Of a stretch of 64,000 nt of DNA, positions 46,090-60,075 are shown in pieces. The position numbers were made by a program, and so were the translations under genes. Every line of letters starts with the position of its first letter. The stretch's first letter is position 1. Under the pieces are notes generated by a model. The model had not been told where the DNA came from and did not search any database. It saw only the letters and a program-made list of their open reading frames with translations. Source of the stretch: Mactromeris polynyma (taxonomy: Eukaryota; Mollusca; Bivalvia; Venerida; Mactridae); assembly GCA_032209605.1 (NCBI GenBank), contig JASFXZ010000009.1:18153553-18217552 (forward strand), read 5' to 3'.

Positions 46090-48547
46090 TAATGGTGCTT
46101 AACATCATAAACTAAGCTTTAGGTCTTAATGCTGCTTAACATCATAAACTCCACTATGGGCTTAATGCTGCTAAACATTATAAAGCCTCTATAGGTCTTA
46201 ATGCTGCTTAACATCATAAACACCACTATAGGTCTAAATGCTGCTAAACATTATAAACTTCGCTATAAGTCTTAATGCTGCTTAACAACATAAACTCAGA
46301 TATAGGTCTTAGTGCTGCTAAACATTATAAACTCTGCTATAGGTCTAAATGCTGCTCAACATAAAACACCTCCACTATGGGTCTTAATGCTGCTGAGCAC
46401 CATAACCTCTGCTACAGTTTTTAATGTAAAAATCATCAACTCAACTACACGTATATGACTTAATGCTGTTAAACATCATTAACTCTGCTATTGGTATGAA
46501 TGCTGATAAACACCTTGCACTCGGCTATAGGTCTTAATGCTGCAAAACATTATAAACTCTGCTATAGGTCTTAATGCTGCTAAACATCATCAACTCTGCT
46601 CTAGGTCTTAATGCTGCTAAATATCATAAACTTCACTATAGGTCTTAAATGCTGAGCACCATAAACTCTGTTACAGGTTTTAATGTTACTTTAAATCATA
46701 AACTCAACTACATGCATATGACTTAATGCTGCTTAAAATCATCAACTCTGCTTTAGTTCTTAATGCTGCTAAACATCATAATCTCTGCCATAGGTCTTAA
46801 TTTTGCTTAACATCATAAACTCCATTATATGGCTAAATGCTGCTCAAAATAAAAAACACCACAATGGGTCTTAATGCTGCTGAGCACCATAAACACTGTT
46901 ACATGTTTCAATGTTGTTTAACATCATAAACTCAGCTACATGTATATGTCTTTATGCTGCTAAACATCATCAACTCTGCTTAAGGTCTTAATGCTGCTAA
47001 ATATCATTAACACTGCTATAGGTATAAATGCTGCTTATCATCAAATACTCTGCTATAGGTCTTAATGCTGCTGAGCACCATAACCACTGCTATAGGTCTA
47101 AATGCTGCTTAACATAAAACACTCTGCTATAGGTATTAATGCTGCTGAGCACCATAAACACTGCTACATATTTTAATGTTACTTAACATCATAAACGCAG
47201 CTACATGTATATGTCTTAATGCTGCTGAGCACCATAACCTCTGCTACAGGTTTTAATGTTAGTTGAAATCATAAACTCAACTACACGTATATGACTTAAT
47301 GCTGTTAAACATCATTAACTCTGCTATTGGTATGAATGCTGATAAACACCTTGCACTCTGCTATAGATCTTAATGCTGCAAAACATTATAAACTCTGCTA
47401 TAGGTCATAATGCTGCTAAACATCATCAACTCTGCTTTAAGTCTTAATGCTGCTAAATATCATAAACTTCACTATAGGTCTTAAATGCTGAGCACCATAA
47501 ACTCTGTTACAGGTTTTATTGTTACTTTAAATCATAAACTCAACTACATGCATATGACTTGATGCTGCTAAACATCATCAGCTCTGCTTTTCGTCTTAAT
47601 GCTGCTAAACATCAAAAACTTCACTATAGGTCTTAATGCTGTAAAACATTATAAACTCTGCTATAGGTCTTAATGTAGCTAAACATTATAAACTTCACTA
47701 TAAGTCTTAATTCTGCTTAACATCATAAACTCCATTATATGGCTAAATGCTGCTCAACATAAAAATAACTCCACTATGGGTCTTAATGCTGCTGAGCACC
47801 ATAAACTCTGCTACAGGTTTTAATGTTACTTAAAATCATAAACTCAACTACATGCATATGACTTAATGCTGCTTAACATCATCAACTCTGCTTTAGGTCT
47901 TAATGCTGCTAAACATCATAATCTCTGCCATAGGTCTTAATTCTGTTTAACATCATAAACTCCATTATATGGCTAAATGCTGCTCAACATAAAACACACC
48001 ACTATGGGTCTTAATGCTGCTGAGCACCATAAACACTGCTACATGTTTTAATGTTGCTTAACATCATAAACTCAGCTACATGTATATGTCTTTATGCTGC
48101 TAAACATCATCAACTCTGCTTAAGGTCTTAATGCTGCTAAATATCATTAACACTGCTATAGGTCTAAATGCTGCTTATCATCAAATACTCTGCTATAGGT
48201 CTTAATGCTGCTGAGCACCATAATCTCTGCTATAGGTTTAATGCTGCTTAACATAAAAAACTCTGCTATAGGTAGGTCTTAATGCTGCTGAGCACCATAA
48301 ATACTGCTACATGTTTTAATGTTACTTAACATCATAAACTCAGCTACATGTATATGTCTTAATGCTGCTAAGCATCACCAACTCAATTATAGGTCTTAAT
48401 GCTGTTTAACATAATAAAGTCTGCTATAGGTCATTATGCTGCTTAACATCAAAAACCCCACTATATGTCTAAATGCTGCTTAGCACCATAAACTCTGCTA
48501 TAGGTCTTAATTCTGCTAAACTCCATTCACTTTGCTACAGCTTTATG
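46090..48547 (+). repeat. 37-bp satellite block 2 (long)
   Basis: A longer block of about 2.46 kb. It contains an internal duplication of the run with ctgctgagcaccataacctc and ctgataaacaccttgcactc (near 46500 and 47340), explaining the 3.17-kb unit. Confidence 0.9.
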
Positions 48548-49252
48548 CCACTACCTTTATGCAGTCTTGTGCAATCAGAGACATTTGCAATAGTCAGTTT
48601 AATCTGTCTTAACAGCCACCTCATATATGCAGTATCTTGCCAGCAGGGGCATTTAAATTGAATCACTTTAACCTGTCTCAGCAGCCACCTGTTGTATGCA
48701 GTCATCTGCCAACTGAGGCACTTTCAATAAAAGTGAAAATACCAGCAGTCATTGCTTTAATACAAAAAGTTCTCACAACACAATATTGCTGGCAGACCTC
48801 TTCCACATACACAATTTCTTCCAATAAGTTACATAATTCATTTATTTTCAGGTCTCCATTCAATGTGATGTTGGTGTATCTGCTAGTCACTGTTGAGATA
48901 CTTGTTTGATGCTGAGATACTGATGCACAGTGCATGGTAAGTTAGACTGTCACAGAATCCTTCATATAAACAGCACATATTAATGAAAGAGCTAACCCAC
49001 CAGAATTGATTATTATATAGTTTGGGGAAAGATTAAAGTTACATTGTATTTCCTACAAAATCATGATAGAAATGAGCAATGACAAGGGAGGTAACCATGC
49101 AGATAACAGTCTGTTTGTAAAGGGCTAAACCTTCTGTATGGTATAATATATAATGCAAAGATAATGTGAATAATAAGTTGTGGGTAAGCTCTGTTATTTA
49201 ATGTGTTGTGGAAATTCTGCTGAGAATCAATTGGAGAGATGAAAGACCACCT
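48548..49252 (+). repeat. Cassette copy 2 (with 47-bp deletion)
   Basis: The left edge jumps from gctacagctttatgcc directly to actacctttatgcag, deleting about 47 bp present in other copies. The core is at 48852-48936. Confidence 0.92.
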
Positions 49253-51030
49253 TAATGGTGCTTAACATCATAAACTCAGCTTTAGGTCTTAATGCTGCTT
49301 AACATCATAAACTCCACTATGGGCTTAATGCTGCTAAACATTATAAAGTCTGCTATAGGTCTTAATGCTGTTTAACATCATAAACACCACTATAGGTCTA
49401 AATGCTGCTAAACATTATAAACTTCGCTATAAGTCTTAATGCTGCTTAACAACATAAACTCAGATATAGGTCTTAATGCTGCTAAACATTATAAACTCTG
49501 CTATAGGTCTAAATGCTGCTCAACATAAAACACCTCCACTATGGGTCTTAATGCTGCTGAGCACCATAACCTCTGCTACAGGTTTTAATGTTAGTTAAAA
49601 TCATAAACTCAACTACACGTATATGACTTAATGCTGTTAAACATCATTAACTCTGCTATTGGTATGAATGCTGATAAACACATTGCACTCTGCTATAGGT
49701 CTTAATGCTGCAAAACATTATAAACTCTGCTATAGGTCTTAATGCTGCTAAACATCATCAACTCTGCTCTAGGTCTTAATGCTGCTAAATATCATAAACT
49801 TCACTATAGGTCTTAAATGCTGAGCACCATAAACTCTGTTACAGGTTTTAATGTTACTTTAAATCATAAACTCAACTACATGCATATGACATAATGCTGC
49901 TAAACATCATCAACTCTGCTTTAAGTCTTAATGCTGCTAAATATCATAAACTTCACTATAGGTCTTAAATGCTGAGCACCATAAACTCTGTTACAGGTTT
50001 TATTGTTACTTTAAATCATAAACTCAACTACATGCATATGACTTGATGCTGCTAAACATCATCACCTCTGCTTTTCGTCTTAATGCTGCTAAACATCAAA
50101 AACTTCACTATAGGTCTTAATGCTGTAAAACATTATAAACTCTGCTATAGGTCTTAATGTAGCTAAACATTATAAACTTCACTATAAGTCTTAATTCTGC
50201 TTAACATCATAAACTCCATTATATGGCTAAATGCTGCTCAACATAAAAATAACTCCACTATGGGTCTTAATGCTGCTGAGCACCATAAACTCTGCTACAG
50301 GTTTTAATGTTACTTAAAATCATAAACTCAACTACATGCATATGACTTAATGCTGCTTAACATCATCAACTCTGCTTTAGGTCTTAATGCTGCTAAACAT
50401 CATAATCTCTGCCATAGGTCTTAATTCTGTTTAACATCATAAACTCCATTATATGGCTAAATGCTGCTCAACATAAAACACACCACAATGGGTCTTAATG
50501 CTGCTGAGCACCATAAACACTGCTACATGTTTTAATGTTGCTTAACATCATAAACTCAGCTACATGTATATGTCTTTATGCTGCTAAACATCATCAACTC
50601 TGCTTAAGGTCTTAATGCTGCTAAATATCATTAACACTGCTATAGGTCTAAATGCTGCTTATCATCAAATACTCTGCTATAGGTCTTAATGCTGCTGAGC
50701 ACCATAATCTCTGCTATAGGTTTAATGCTGCTTAACATAAAAAACTCTGCTATAGGTAGGTCTTAATGCTGCTGAGCACCATAAATACTGCTACATGTTT
50801 TAATGTTACTTAACATCATAAACTCAGCTACATGTATATGTCTTAATGCTGCTAAGCATCACCAACTCAATTATAGGTCTTAATGCTGTTTAACATAATA
50901 AAGTCTGCTATAGGTCATTATGCTGCTTAACATCAAAAACCCCACTATATGTCTAAATGCTGCTTAGCACCATAAACTCTGCTATAGGTCTTAATTCTGC
51001 TAAACTCCATTCACTTTGCTACAGCTTTAT
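49253..51030 (+). repeat. 37-bp satellite block 3
   Basis: About 1.78 kb. The right part is almost identical to the right part of block 2, so block 3 and cassette 3 are a recent copy of block 2 and cassette 2. Confidence 0.9.
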
Positions 51031-51737
51031 GCCACTACCTTTATGCAGTCTTGTGCAATCAGAGACATTTGCAATAGTCAGTTTAATCTGTCTTAACAGC
51101 CACCTCATATATGCAGTATCTTGCCAGCAGGGGCATTTAAATTGAATCACTTTAACCTGTCTCAGCAGCCACCTCTTATATGCAGTCATCTGCCAACTGA
51201 GGCACTTTAAATAAAAGTGAAAATACCAGCAGTCATTGCTTTAATACAAAAAGTTCTCACAACACAATATTGCTGGCAGACCTCTTCCCCATACACAATT
51301 TCTTCCAATAAGTTACATAATTCATTTATTTTCAGGTCTCCATTCAATGTGATGTTGGTGTATCTGCTAGTCACTGTTGAGATACTTGTTTGATGCTGAA
51401 ATACTGATGCACAGTGCATGGTAAGTTAGACTGTCACATAATCCTTCATATAAACAGCAAATATTAATGAAAGAGCTAACCCACCAGAATTGATTATTAC
51501 ATAGTTTGTGGAAAGATTAATGTTACATTGTATTTCCTACACAATCATGATAGAAATGAGCAATGACAAGGGAGGTAACCATGCAGATAACAGTCTGTTT
51601 GTAAAGGGCTAAACCTTCTGTATGGTATAATATATAATGCAAAGATAAAGTGAATAATGAGTTGTGGGTAAGCTCTGTTATTTAATATGTGTTGTGGAAA
51701 TTCTGCTGAGAATCAATTGGAGAGATGAAAGACCACC
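51031..51737 (+). repeat. Cassette copy 3 (same 47-bp deletion)
   Basis: It shares the 47-bp deletion with copy 2. From here on the word ctttaaataaaag replaces ctttcaataaaag seen in copies 1-2. The core is at 51336-51420. Confidence 0.92.
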
Positions 51738-53087
51738 TTAATGGTGCTTAACATCATAAACTCAGCTTTAGGTCATAATGCTGCTTAACATCATAAACTC
51801 CACTATGAGCTTAATGCTGCTAAACATTATAAAGTCTGCTATAGGTCTTAATGCTGTTTAACATCATAAACACCACTATAGGTCTAAATGCTGCTAAACA
51901 TTATAAACTTCGCTATAAGTCTTAATGCTGCTTAACAACATAAACTCAGATATAGGTCTTAATGCTGCTAAACATTATAAACTCTGCTATAGGTCTAAAT
52001 GCTGCTCAACATAAAACACCTCCACTATGGGTCTTAATGCTGCTGAGCACCATAACCTCTGCTACAGGTTTTAATGTTAGTTAAAATCATAAACTCAACT
52101 ACACGTATATGACTTAATGCTGTTAAACATCATTAACTCTGCTATAGGTATGAATGCTGATAAACACCTTGCACTCTGCTATAGGTCTTAATGCTGCAAA
52201 ACATTATAAACTCTGCTATAGGTCTTAATGCTGCTAAACATCATCAACTCTGCTCTAGGTCTTAATGCTGCTAAATATCATAAACTTCACTATAGGTCTT
52301 AAATGCTGAGCACCATAAACTCTGTTACAGGTTTTAATGTTACTTTAAATCATAAACTCAACTACATGCATATGACATAATGCTGCTAAACATCATAAAC
52401 TTCACTATAGGTCTTAATGCTGAAAACATTATAAACTCTGCTATAGGTCTTAATGTAGCTAAACATCATAAACTTCACTATAAGTCTTAATTCTGCTTAA
52501 CATCATAAACTCCATTATATGGCTAAATGCTGCTCAACATAAAAAAACTCCACTATGGGTCTTAATGCTGCTGAGCACCATAAACTCTGCTACAGGTTTT
52601 AATGATACTTAAAATCATAAACTCAACTACATGCATATGGCTTAATGCTGCTTAAAATCATCAACTCTGCTTTAGTTCTTAATGCTGCTAAACATCATAA
52701 TCTCTTCCATAGGTCTTAATTCTGCTTAACATCATAAACTCCATTATATGGCTAAATGCTGCTCAACATAAAAAACACCACTATGGGTCTTAATGCTGCT
52801 GAGCACCATAAACACTGCTACATGTTTTAATGTTACTTAACATCATAAACTCAGCTACATGTATATGTCTTAATGCTGCTAAGCATCACCAACTCAATTA
52901 TAGGTCTTAATGCTGTTTAACATAATAAAGTCTGCTATAGGTCATTATGCTGCTTAACATCAAAAACCCCACTATATGTCTAAATGCTGCTTAGCACCAT
53001 AAACTCTGCTATAGGTCTTAATTCTGCTAAACTCCATACACTTTGCTACAGCTTTATGCTACTTAACATCATAAACTTAGCTACCAA
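51738..53087 (+). repeat. 37-bp satellite block 4
   Basis: About 1.35 kb, ending in the type A right end (gctaagcatcaccaactcaa). Confidence 0.9.
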
Positions 53088-53810
53088 TTAACCTGTCTCA
53101 AAAGCCACCACCTTTATGCAGTCTTGTGCCATCAGAGACATTTGCAATAGTCAGTTTAATCTGTCTCAACAGCCACCTCATATATGCAGTATCTTGCCAG
53201 CAGGGGCATTTAAATTGAATCACTTTAACCTGTCTCAGCAGCCACCTCTTATATGCAGTCATCTGCCAACTGAGGCACTTTAAATAAAAGTGAAAATACC
53301 AGCAGTCATTGCTTTAATACAAAAAGTTCTCACAACACAATATTGCTGGCAGACCTCTTCCCCATACACAATTTCTTCCAATAAGTTACATAATTCATTT
53401 ATTTTCAGGTCTCCATTCAATGTGATGTTGGTGTATCTGCTAGTCACTGTTGAGATACTTGTTTGATGCTGAAATACTGATGCACAGTGCATGGTAAGTT
53501 AGACTGTCACAGAATCCTTCATATAAACAGCAAATATTAATGAAAGAGCTAACCCACCAGAATTGATTATTATATAGTTTGGGGAAAGATTAAAGTTACA
53601 TTGTATTTCCTACAAAATCATGATAGAAATGAGCAATGACAAGGGAGGTAACCATGCAGATAACAGTCTGTTTGTAAAGGGCTAAACCTTCTGTATGGTA
53701 TAATATATAATGCAAAGATAATGTGAATAATAAGTTGTGGGTAAGCTCTGTTATTTAATATGTGTTGTGGAAATTCTGCTGAGAATCAATTGGAGAGATG
53801 AAAGACCACC
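53088..53810 (+). repeat. Cassette copy 4
   Basis: Full cassette without the 47-bp deletion. The core is at 53409-53493. Confidence 0.92.
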
Positions 53811-55196
53811 TTAATGGTGCTTAACATCATAAACTCAGCTTTAGGTCTTAATGCTGCTTAACATCATAAACTCCACTATGGGCTTAATGCTGCTAAACAT
53901 TATAAAGTCTGCTATAGGTCTTAATGCTGTTTAACATCATAAACACCACTATAGGTCTAAATGCTGCTAAACATTATAAACTTCGCTATAAGTCTTAATG
54001 CTGCTTAACAACATAAACTCAGATATAGGTCTTAATGCTGCTAAAAATTATAAACTCTGCTATAGGTCTAAATGCTGCTCAACATAAAACACCTCCACTA
54101 TGGGTCTTAATGCTGCTGAGCACCATAACCGCTGCTACAGGTTTTAATGTTAGTTAAAATCATAAACTCAACTACATGTATATGACTTAATGCTGTTAAA
54201 CATCATTAACTCTGCTATTGGTATGAATGCTGATAAACACCTTGCACTCTGCTATAGGTCTTAATGCTGCAAAACATCATAAACTCTGCTATAGGTCTTA
54301 ATGCTGCTAAACATCATCAACTCTGCTTTAGGTCTTAATGCTGCTAAATATCATAAACTTCACTATAGGTCTTAAATGCTGAGCACCATAAACTCTGTTA
54401 CAGGTTTTAATGTTACTTTAAATCATAAACTCAACTACATGCATATGACATAATGCTGCTAAACATCATCAACTCTGCTTTTGGTCTTAATGCTGCTAAA
54501 CATCATAAACTTCACTATAGGTCTTAATGCTGAAAACATTATAAACTCTGCTATAGGACTTAATGTAGCTAAACATCATAAACTTCACTATAAGTCTTAA
54601 TTCTGCTTAACATCATAAACTCCATTATATGGCTAAATGCTGCTCAACATAAAAAAACTCCACTATGGGTCTTAGTGCTGCTGAGCACCATAAACTCTGC
54701 TACAGGTTTTAATGATACTTAAAATCATAAACTCAACTACATGCATATGGCTTAATGCTGCTTAAAATCATCAACTCTGCTTTAGTTCTTAATGCTGCTA
54801 AACATCATAATCTCTGCCATAGGTCTTAATTCTGCTTAACATCATAAACTCCATTATATGGCTAAATGCTGCTCAACATAAAAAACACCACTATGGGTCT
54901 TAATGCTGCTGAGCACCATAAACACTGCTACATGTTTTAATGTTACTTAACATCATAAACTCAGCTACATGTATATGTCTTAATGCTGCTAAGCATCACC
55001 AACTCAATTATAGGTCTTAATGCTGTTTAACATAATAAAGTCTGCTATAGGTCATTATGCTGCTTAACATCAAAAACCCCACTATATGTCTAAATGCTGC
55101 TTAGCACCATAAACTCTGCTATAGGTCTTAATTCTGCTAAACTCCATGCACTTTGCTACAGCTTTATGCTACTTAACATCATAAACTTAGCTACCA
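53811..55196 (+). repeat. 37-bp satellite block 5
   Basis: About 1.39 kb, type A right end. Confidence 0.9.
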
Positions 55197-55920
55197 ATTT
55201 AACCTGTCTCAAAAGCCACCACCTTTATGCAGTCTTGTGCCATCAGAGACATTTGCAATAGTCAGTTTAATCTGTCTCAACAGCCACCTCATATATGCAG
55301 TATCTTGCCAGCAGGGGCATTTAAATTGAATCACTTTAACCTGTCTCAGCAGCCACCTCTTATATGCAGTCATCTGCCAACTGAGGCACTTTAAATAAAA
55401 GTGAAAATACCAGCAGTCATTGCTTTAATACAAAAAGTTCTCACAACACAATATTGCTGGCAGACCTCTTCCCCATACACAATTTCTTCCAATAAGTTAC
55501 ATAATTCATTTATTTTCAGGTCTCCATTCAATGTGATGTTGGTGTATCTGCTAGTCACTGTTGAGATACTTGTTTGATGCTGAAATACTGATGCACAGTG
55601 CATGGTAAGTTAGACTGTCACAGAATCCTTCATATAAACAGCAAATATTAATGAAAGAGCTAACCCACCAGAATTGATTATTATATAGTTTGGGGAAAGA
55701 TTAAAGTTACATTGTATTTCCTACAAAATCATGATAGAAATGAGCAATGACAAGGGAGGTACCATGCAGATAACAGTCTGTTTGTAAAGGGCTAAACCTT
55801 CTGTATGGTATAATATATAATGCAAAGATAATGTGAATAATAAGTTGTGGGTAAGCTCTGTTATTTAATATGTGTTGTTGAAATTCTGCTGAGAATCAAT
55901 TGGAGAGATGAAAGACCACC
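55197..55920 (+). repeat. Cassette copy 5
   Basis: Full cassette, nearly identical to copy 4, with single-base changes such as the loss of one a in gggaggtaccatgc. Confidence 0.92.
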
Positions 55921-57237
55921 TTAATGGTGCTTAACATCATAAACTCAGCTTTAGGTCTTAATGCTGCTTAACATCATAAACTCCACTATGGGCTTAATGC
56001 TGCTAAACATTATAAAGTCTGCTATAGGTCTTAATGCTGTTTAACATCATAAACACCACTATAGGTCTAAATGCTGCTAAACATTATAAACTTCGCTATA
56101 AGTCTTAATGCTGCTTAACAACATAAACTCAGATATAGGTCTTAATGCTGCTAAACATTATAAACTCTGCTATAGGTCTAAATGCTGCTCAACATAAAAC
56201 ACCTCAACTATGGGTCTTAATGCTGCTGAGCACCATAACCTCTGCTACAGGTTTTAATGTTAGTTAAAATCATAAACTCAACTACACGTGTATGACTTAA
56301 TGCTGTTAAACATCATTAACTCTGCTATTGGTATGAATGCTGATAAACACATTGCACTCTGCTATAGGTCTTAATGCTGCAAAACATTATAAACTCTGCT
56401 ATAGGTCTTAATGCTGCTAAACATCATCAACTCTGCTCTAGGTCTTAATGCTGCTAAATATCATAAACTTCACTATAGGTCTTAAATGCTGAGCACCATA
56501 AACTCTGTTACAGGTTTTAATGTTACTTTAAATCATAAACTCAACTACATGCATATGACATAATGCTGCTAAACATCATCAACTCTGCTTTTGGTCTTAA
56601 TTCAGCTTAACATCATAAACTCCATTATATGGCTAAATGCTGCTCAACATAAAAAAACTCCACTATGGGTTTTAATGCTGCTGAGCACCATAAACTCTGC
56701 TACAGGTTTTAATGATACTTAAAATCATAAACTCAACTACATGCATATGGCTTAATGCTGCTTAAAAAAATTATCAACTCTGCTTTAGTTCTTAATGCTG
56801 CTAAACATCATAATCTCTGCCATAGGTCTTAATTCTGCTTAACATCATAAACTCCATTATATGGCTAAATGCTGCTCAACATAAAAAACACCACTATGGG
56901 TCTTAATGCTGCTGAGCACCATAAACACTGCTACATGTTTTAATGTTGCTTAACATCATAAACTCAGCTACATGTATATGTCTTTATGCTGCTAAACATC
57001 ATCAACTCTGCTTAAGGTCTTAATGCTGCTAAATATCATTAACACTGCTATAGGTCTAAATGCTGCTTATCATCAAATTCTCTGCTATAGGTCTTAATGC
57101 TGCTGAGCACCATAATCTCTGCTATAGGTCTAAATGCTGCTTAACATAAAAAACTCTGCTATAGGTCTTAATTCTGCTAAACTCCATACACTTTGCTACA
57201 GCTTTATGCTACTTAACATCATAAACTTAGCTACCAA
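55921..57237 (+). repeat. 37-bp satellite block 6
   Basis: About 1.32 kb, with a type B right end (tctttatgctgctaaacatc, then gcttatcatcaaattctc). Confidence 0.9.
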
Positions 57238-57961
57238 TTTAACCTGTCTCAAAAGCCACCACCTTTATGCAGTCTTGTGCCATCAGAGACATTTGCAATA
57301 GTCAGTTTAATCTGTCTCAACAGCCACCTCATATATGCAGTATCTTGCCAGCAGGGGCATTTAAATTGAATCACTTTAACCTGTCTCAGCAGCCACCTCT
57401 TATATGCAGTCATCTGCCAACTGAGGCACTTTAAATAAAAGTGAAAATACCAGCAGTCATTGCTTTAATACAAAAAGTTCTCACAACACAATATTGCTGG
57501 CAGACCTCTTCCCCATACACAATTTCTTCCAATAAGTTACATAATTCATTTATTTTCAGGTCTCCATTCAATGTGATGTTGGTGTATCTGCTAGTCACTG
57601 TTGAGATACTTGTTTGATGCTGAAATACTGATGCACAGTGCATGGTAAGTTAGACTGTCACAGAATCCTTCATATAAACAGCAAATATTAATGAAAGAGC
57701 TAACCCACCAGAATTGATTATTATATAGTTTGGGGAAAGATTAAAGTTACATTGTATTTCCTACAAAATCATGATAGAAATGAGCAATGACAAGGGAGGT
57801 AACCATGCAGATAACAGTCTGTTTGTAAAGGGCTAAACCTTCTGTATGGTATAATATATAATGCAAAGATAATGTGAATAATAAGTTGTGGGTAAGCTCT
57901 GTTATTTAATATGTGTTGTGGAAATTCTGCTGAGAATCAATTGGAGAGATGAAAGACCACC
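57238..57961 (+). repeat. Cassette copy 6
   Basis: Full cassette, nearly identical to copies 4-8. Confidence 0.92.
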
Positions 57962-59351
57962 TTAATGGTGCTTAACATCATAAACTCAGCTTTAGGTCTT
58001 AATGCTGCTTAACATCATAAACTCCACTATGGGCTTAATGCTGCTAAACATTATAAAGTCTGCTATAGGTCTTAATGCTGTTTAACATCATAAACACCAC
58101 TATAGGTCTAAATGCTGCTAAACATTATAAACTTCGCTATAAGTCTTAATGCTGCTTAACAACATAAACTCAGATATAGGTCTTAATGCTGCTAAACATT
58201 ATAAACTCTGCTATAGGTCTAAATGCTGCTCAACATAAAACACCTCCACTATGGGTCTTAATGCTGCTGAGCACCATAACCTCTGCTACAGGTTTTAATG
58301 TTAGTTAAAATCATAAACTCAACTACACGTGTATGACTTAATGCTGTTAAACATCATTAACTCTGCTATTGGTATGAATGCTGATAAACACATTGCACTC
58401 TGCTATAGGTCTTAATGCTGCAAAACATTATAAACTCTGCTATAGGTCTTAATGCTGCTAAACATCATCAACTCTGCTCTAGGTCTTAATGCTGCTAAAT
58501 ATCATAAACTTCACTATAGGTCTTAAATGCTGAGCACCATAAACTCTGTTACAGGTTTTAATGTTACTTTAAATCATAAACTCAACTACATGCATATGAC
58601 ATAATGCTGCTAAACATCATCAACTCTGCTTTTGGTCTTAATGCTGCTAAACATCATAAACTTCACTATAGGTCTTAATGCTGAAAACATTATAAACTCT
58701 GCTATAGGACTTAATGTAGCTAAACATCATAAACTTCACTATAAGTCTTAATTCTGCTTAACATCATAAACTCCATTATATGGCTAAATGCTGCTCAACA
58801 TAAAAAAACTCCACTATGGGTCTTAATGCTGCTGAGCACCATAAACTCTGCTACAGGTTTTAATGATACTTAAAATCATAAACTCAACTACATGCATATG
58901 GCTTAATGCTGCTTAAAAAAATTATCAACTCTGCTTTAGTTCTTAATGCTGCTAAACATCATAATCTCTGCCATAGGTCTTAATTCTGCTTAACATCATA
59001 AACTCCATTATATGGCTAAATGCTGCTCAACATAAAAAACACCACTATGGGTCTTAATGCTGCTGAGCACCATAAACACTGCTACATGTTTTAATGTTAC
59101 TTAACATCATAAACTCAGCTACATGTATATGTCTTAATGCTGCTAAGCAGCACCAACTCAATTATAGGTCTTAATGCTGTTTAACATAATAAAGTCTGCT
59201 ATAGGTCATTATGCTGCTTAACATCAAAAACCCCACTATATGTCTAAATGCTGCTTAGCACCATAAACTCTGCTATAGGTCTTAATTCTGCTAAACTCCA
59301 TGCACTTTGCAACAGCTTTATGCTACTTAACATCATAAACTTAGCTACCAA
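57962..59351 (+). repeat. 37-bp satellite block 7
   Basis: About 1.39 kb, type A right end. Confidence 0.9.
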
Positions 59352-60075
59352 TTTAACCTGTCTCAAAAGCCACCACCTTTATGCAGTCTTGTGCCATCAG
59401 AGACATTTGCAATAGTCAGTTTAATCTGTCTCAACAGCCACCTCATATATGCAGTATCTTGCCAGCAGGGGCATTTAAATTGAATCACTTTAACCTGTCT
59501 CAGCAGCCACCTCTTATATGCAGTCATCTGCCAACTGAGGCACTTTAAATAAAAGTGAAAATACCAGCAGTCATTGCTTTAATACAAAAAGTTCTCACAA
59601 CACAATATTGCTGGCAGACCTCTTCCCCATACACAATTTCTTCCAATAAGTTACATAATTCATTTATTTTCAGGTCTCCATTCAATGTGATGTTGGTGTA
59701 TCTGCTAGTCACTGTTGAGATACTTGTTTGATGCTGAAATACTGATGCACAGTGCATGGTAAGTTAGACTGTCACAGAATCCTTCATATAAACAGCAAAT
59801 ATTAATGAAAGAGCTAACCCACCAGAATTGATTATTACATAGTTTGGGGAAAGATTAAAGTTACATTGTATTTCCTACAAAATCATGATAGAAATGAGCA
59901 ATGACAAGGGAGGTAACCATGCAGATAACAGTCTGTTTGTAAAGGGCTAAACCTTCTGTATGGTATAATATATAATGCAAAGATAATGTGAATAATAAGT
60001 TGTGGGTAAGCTCTGTTATTTAATATGTGTTGTGGAAATTCTGCTGAGAATCAATTGGAGAGATGAAAGACCACC
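59352..60075 (+). repeat. Cassette copy 7
   Basis: Full cassette, nearly identical to neighbours. Confidence 0.92.

Noticed and set aside
48473..48661. 62-codon + frame repeated at 50957-51145
   Set aside because: It spans the satellite/cassette junction in the two copies with the 47-bp deletion and is absent from the others.
51207..51419. 70-codon minus frame starting MHCASVFQHQTSIST, identical in cassettes 3-8
   Set aside because: Identity only reflects recent amplification of the cassette. In older copies 0 and 1 the frame is altered by the inversion or by deletions, so selection is not shown.
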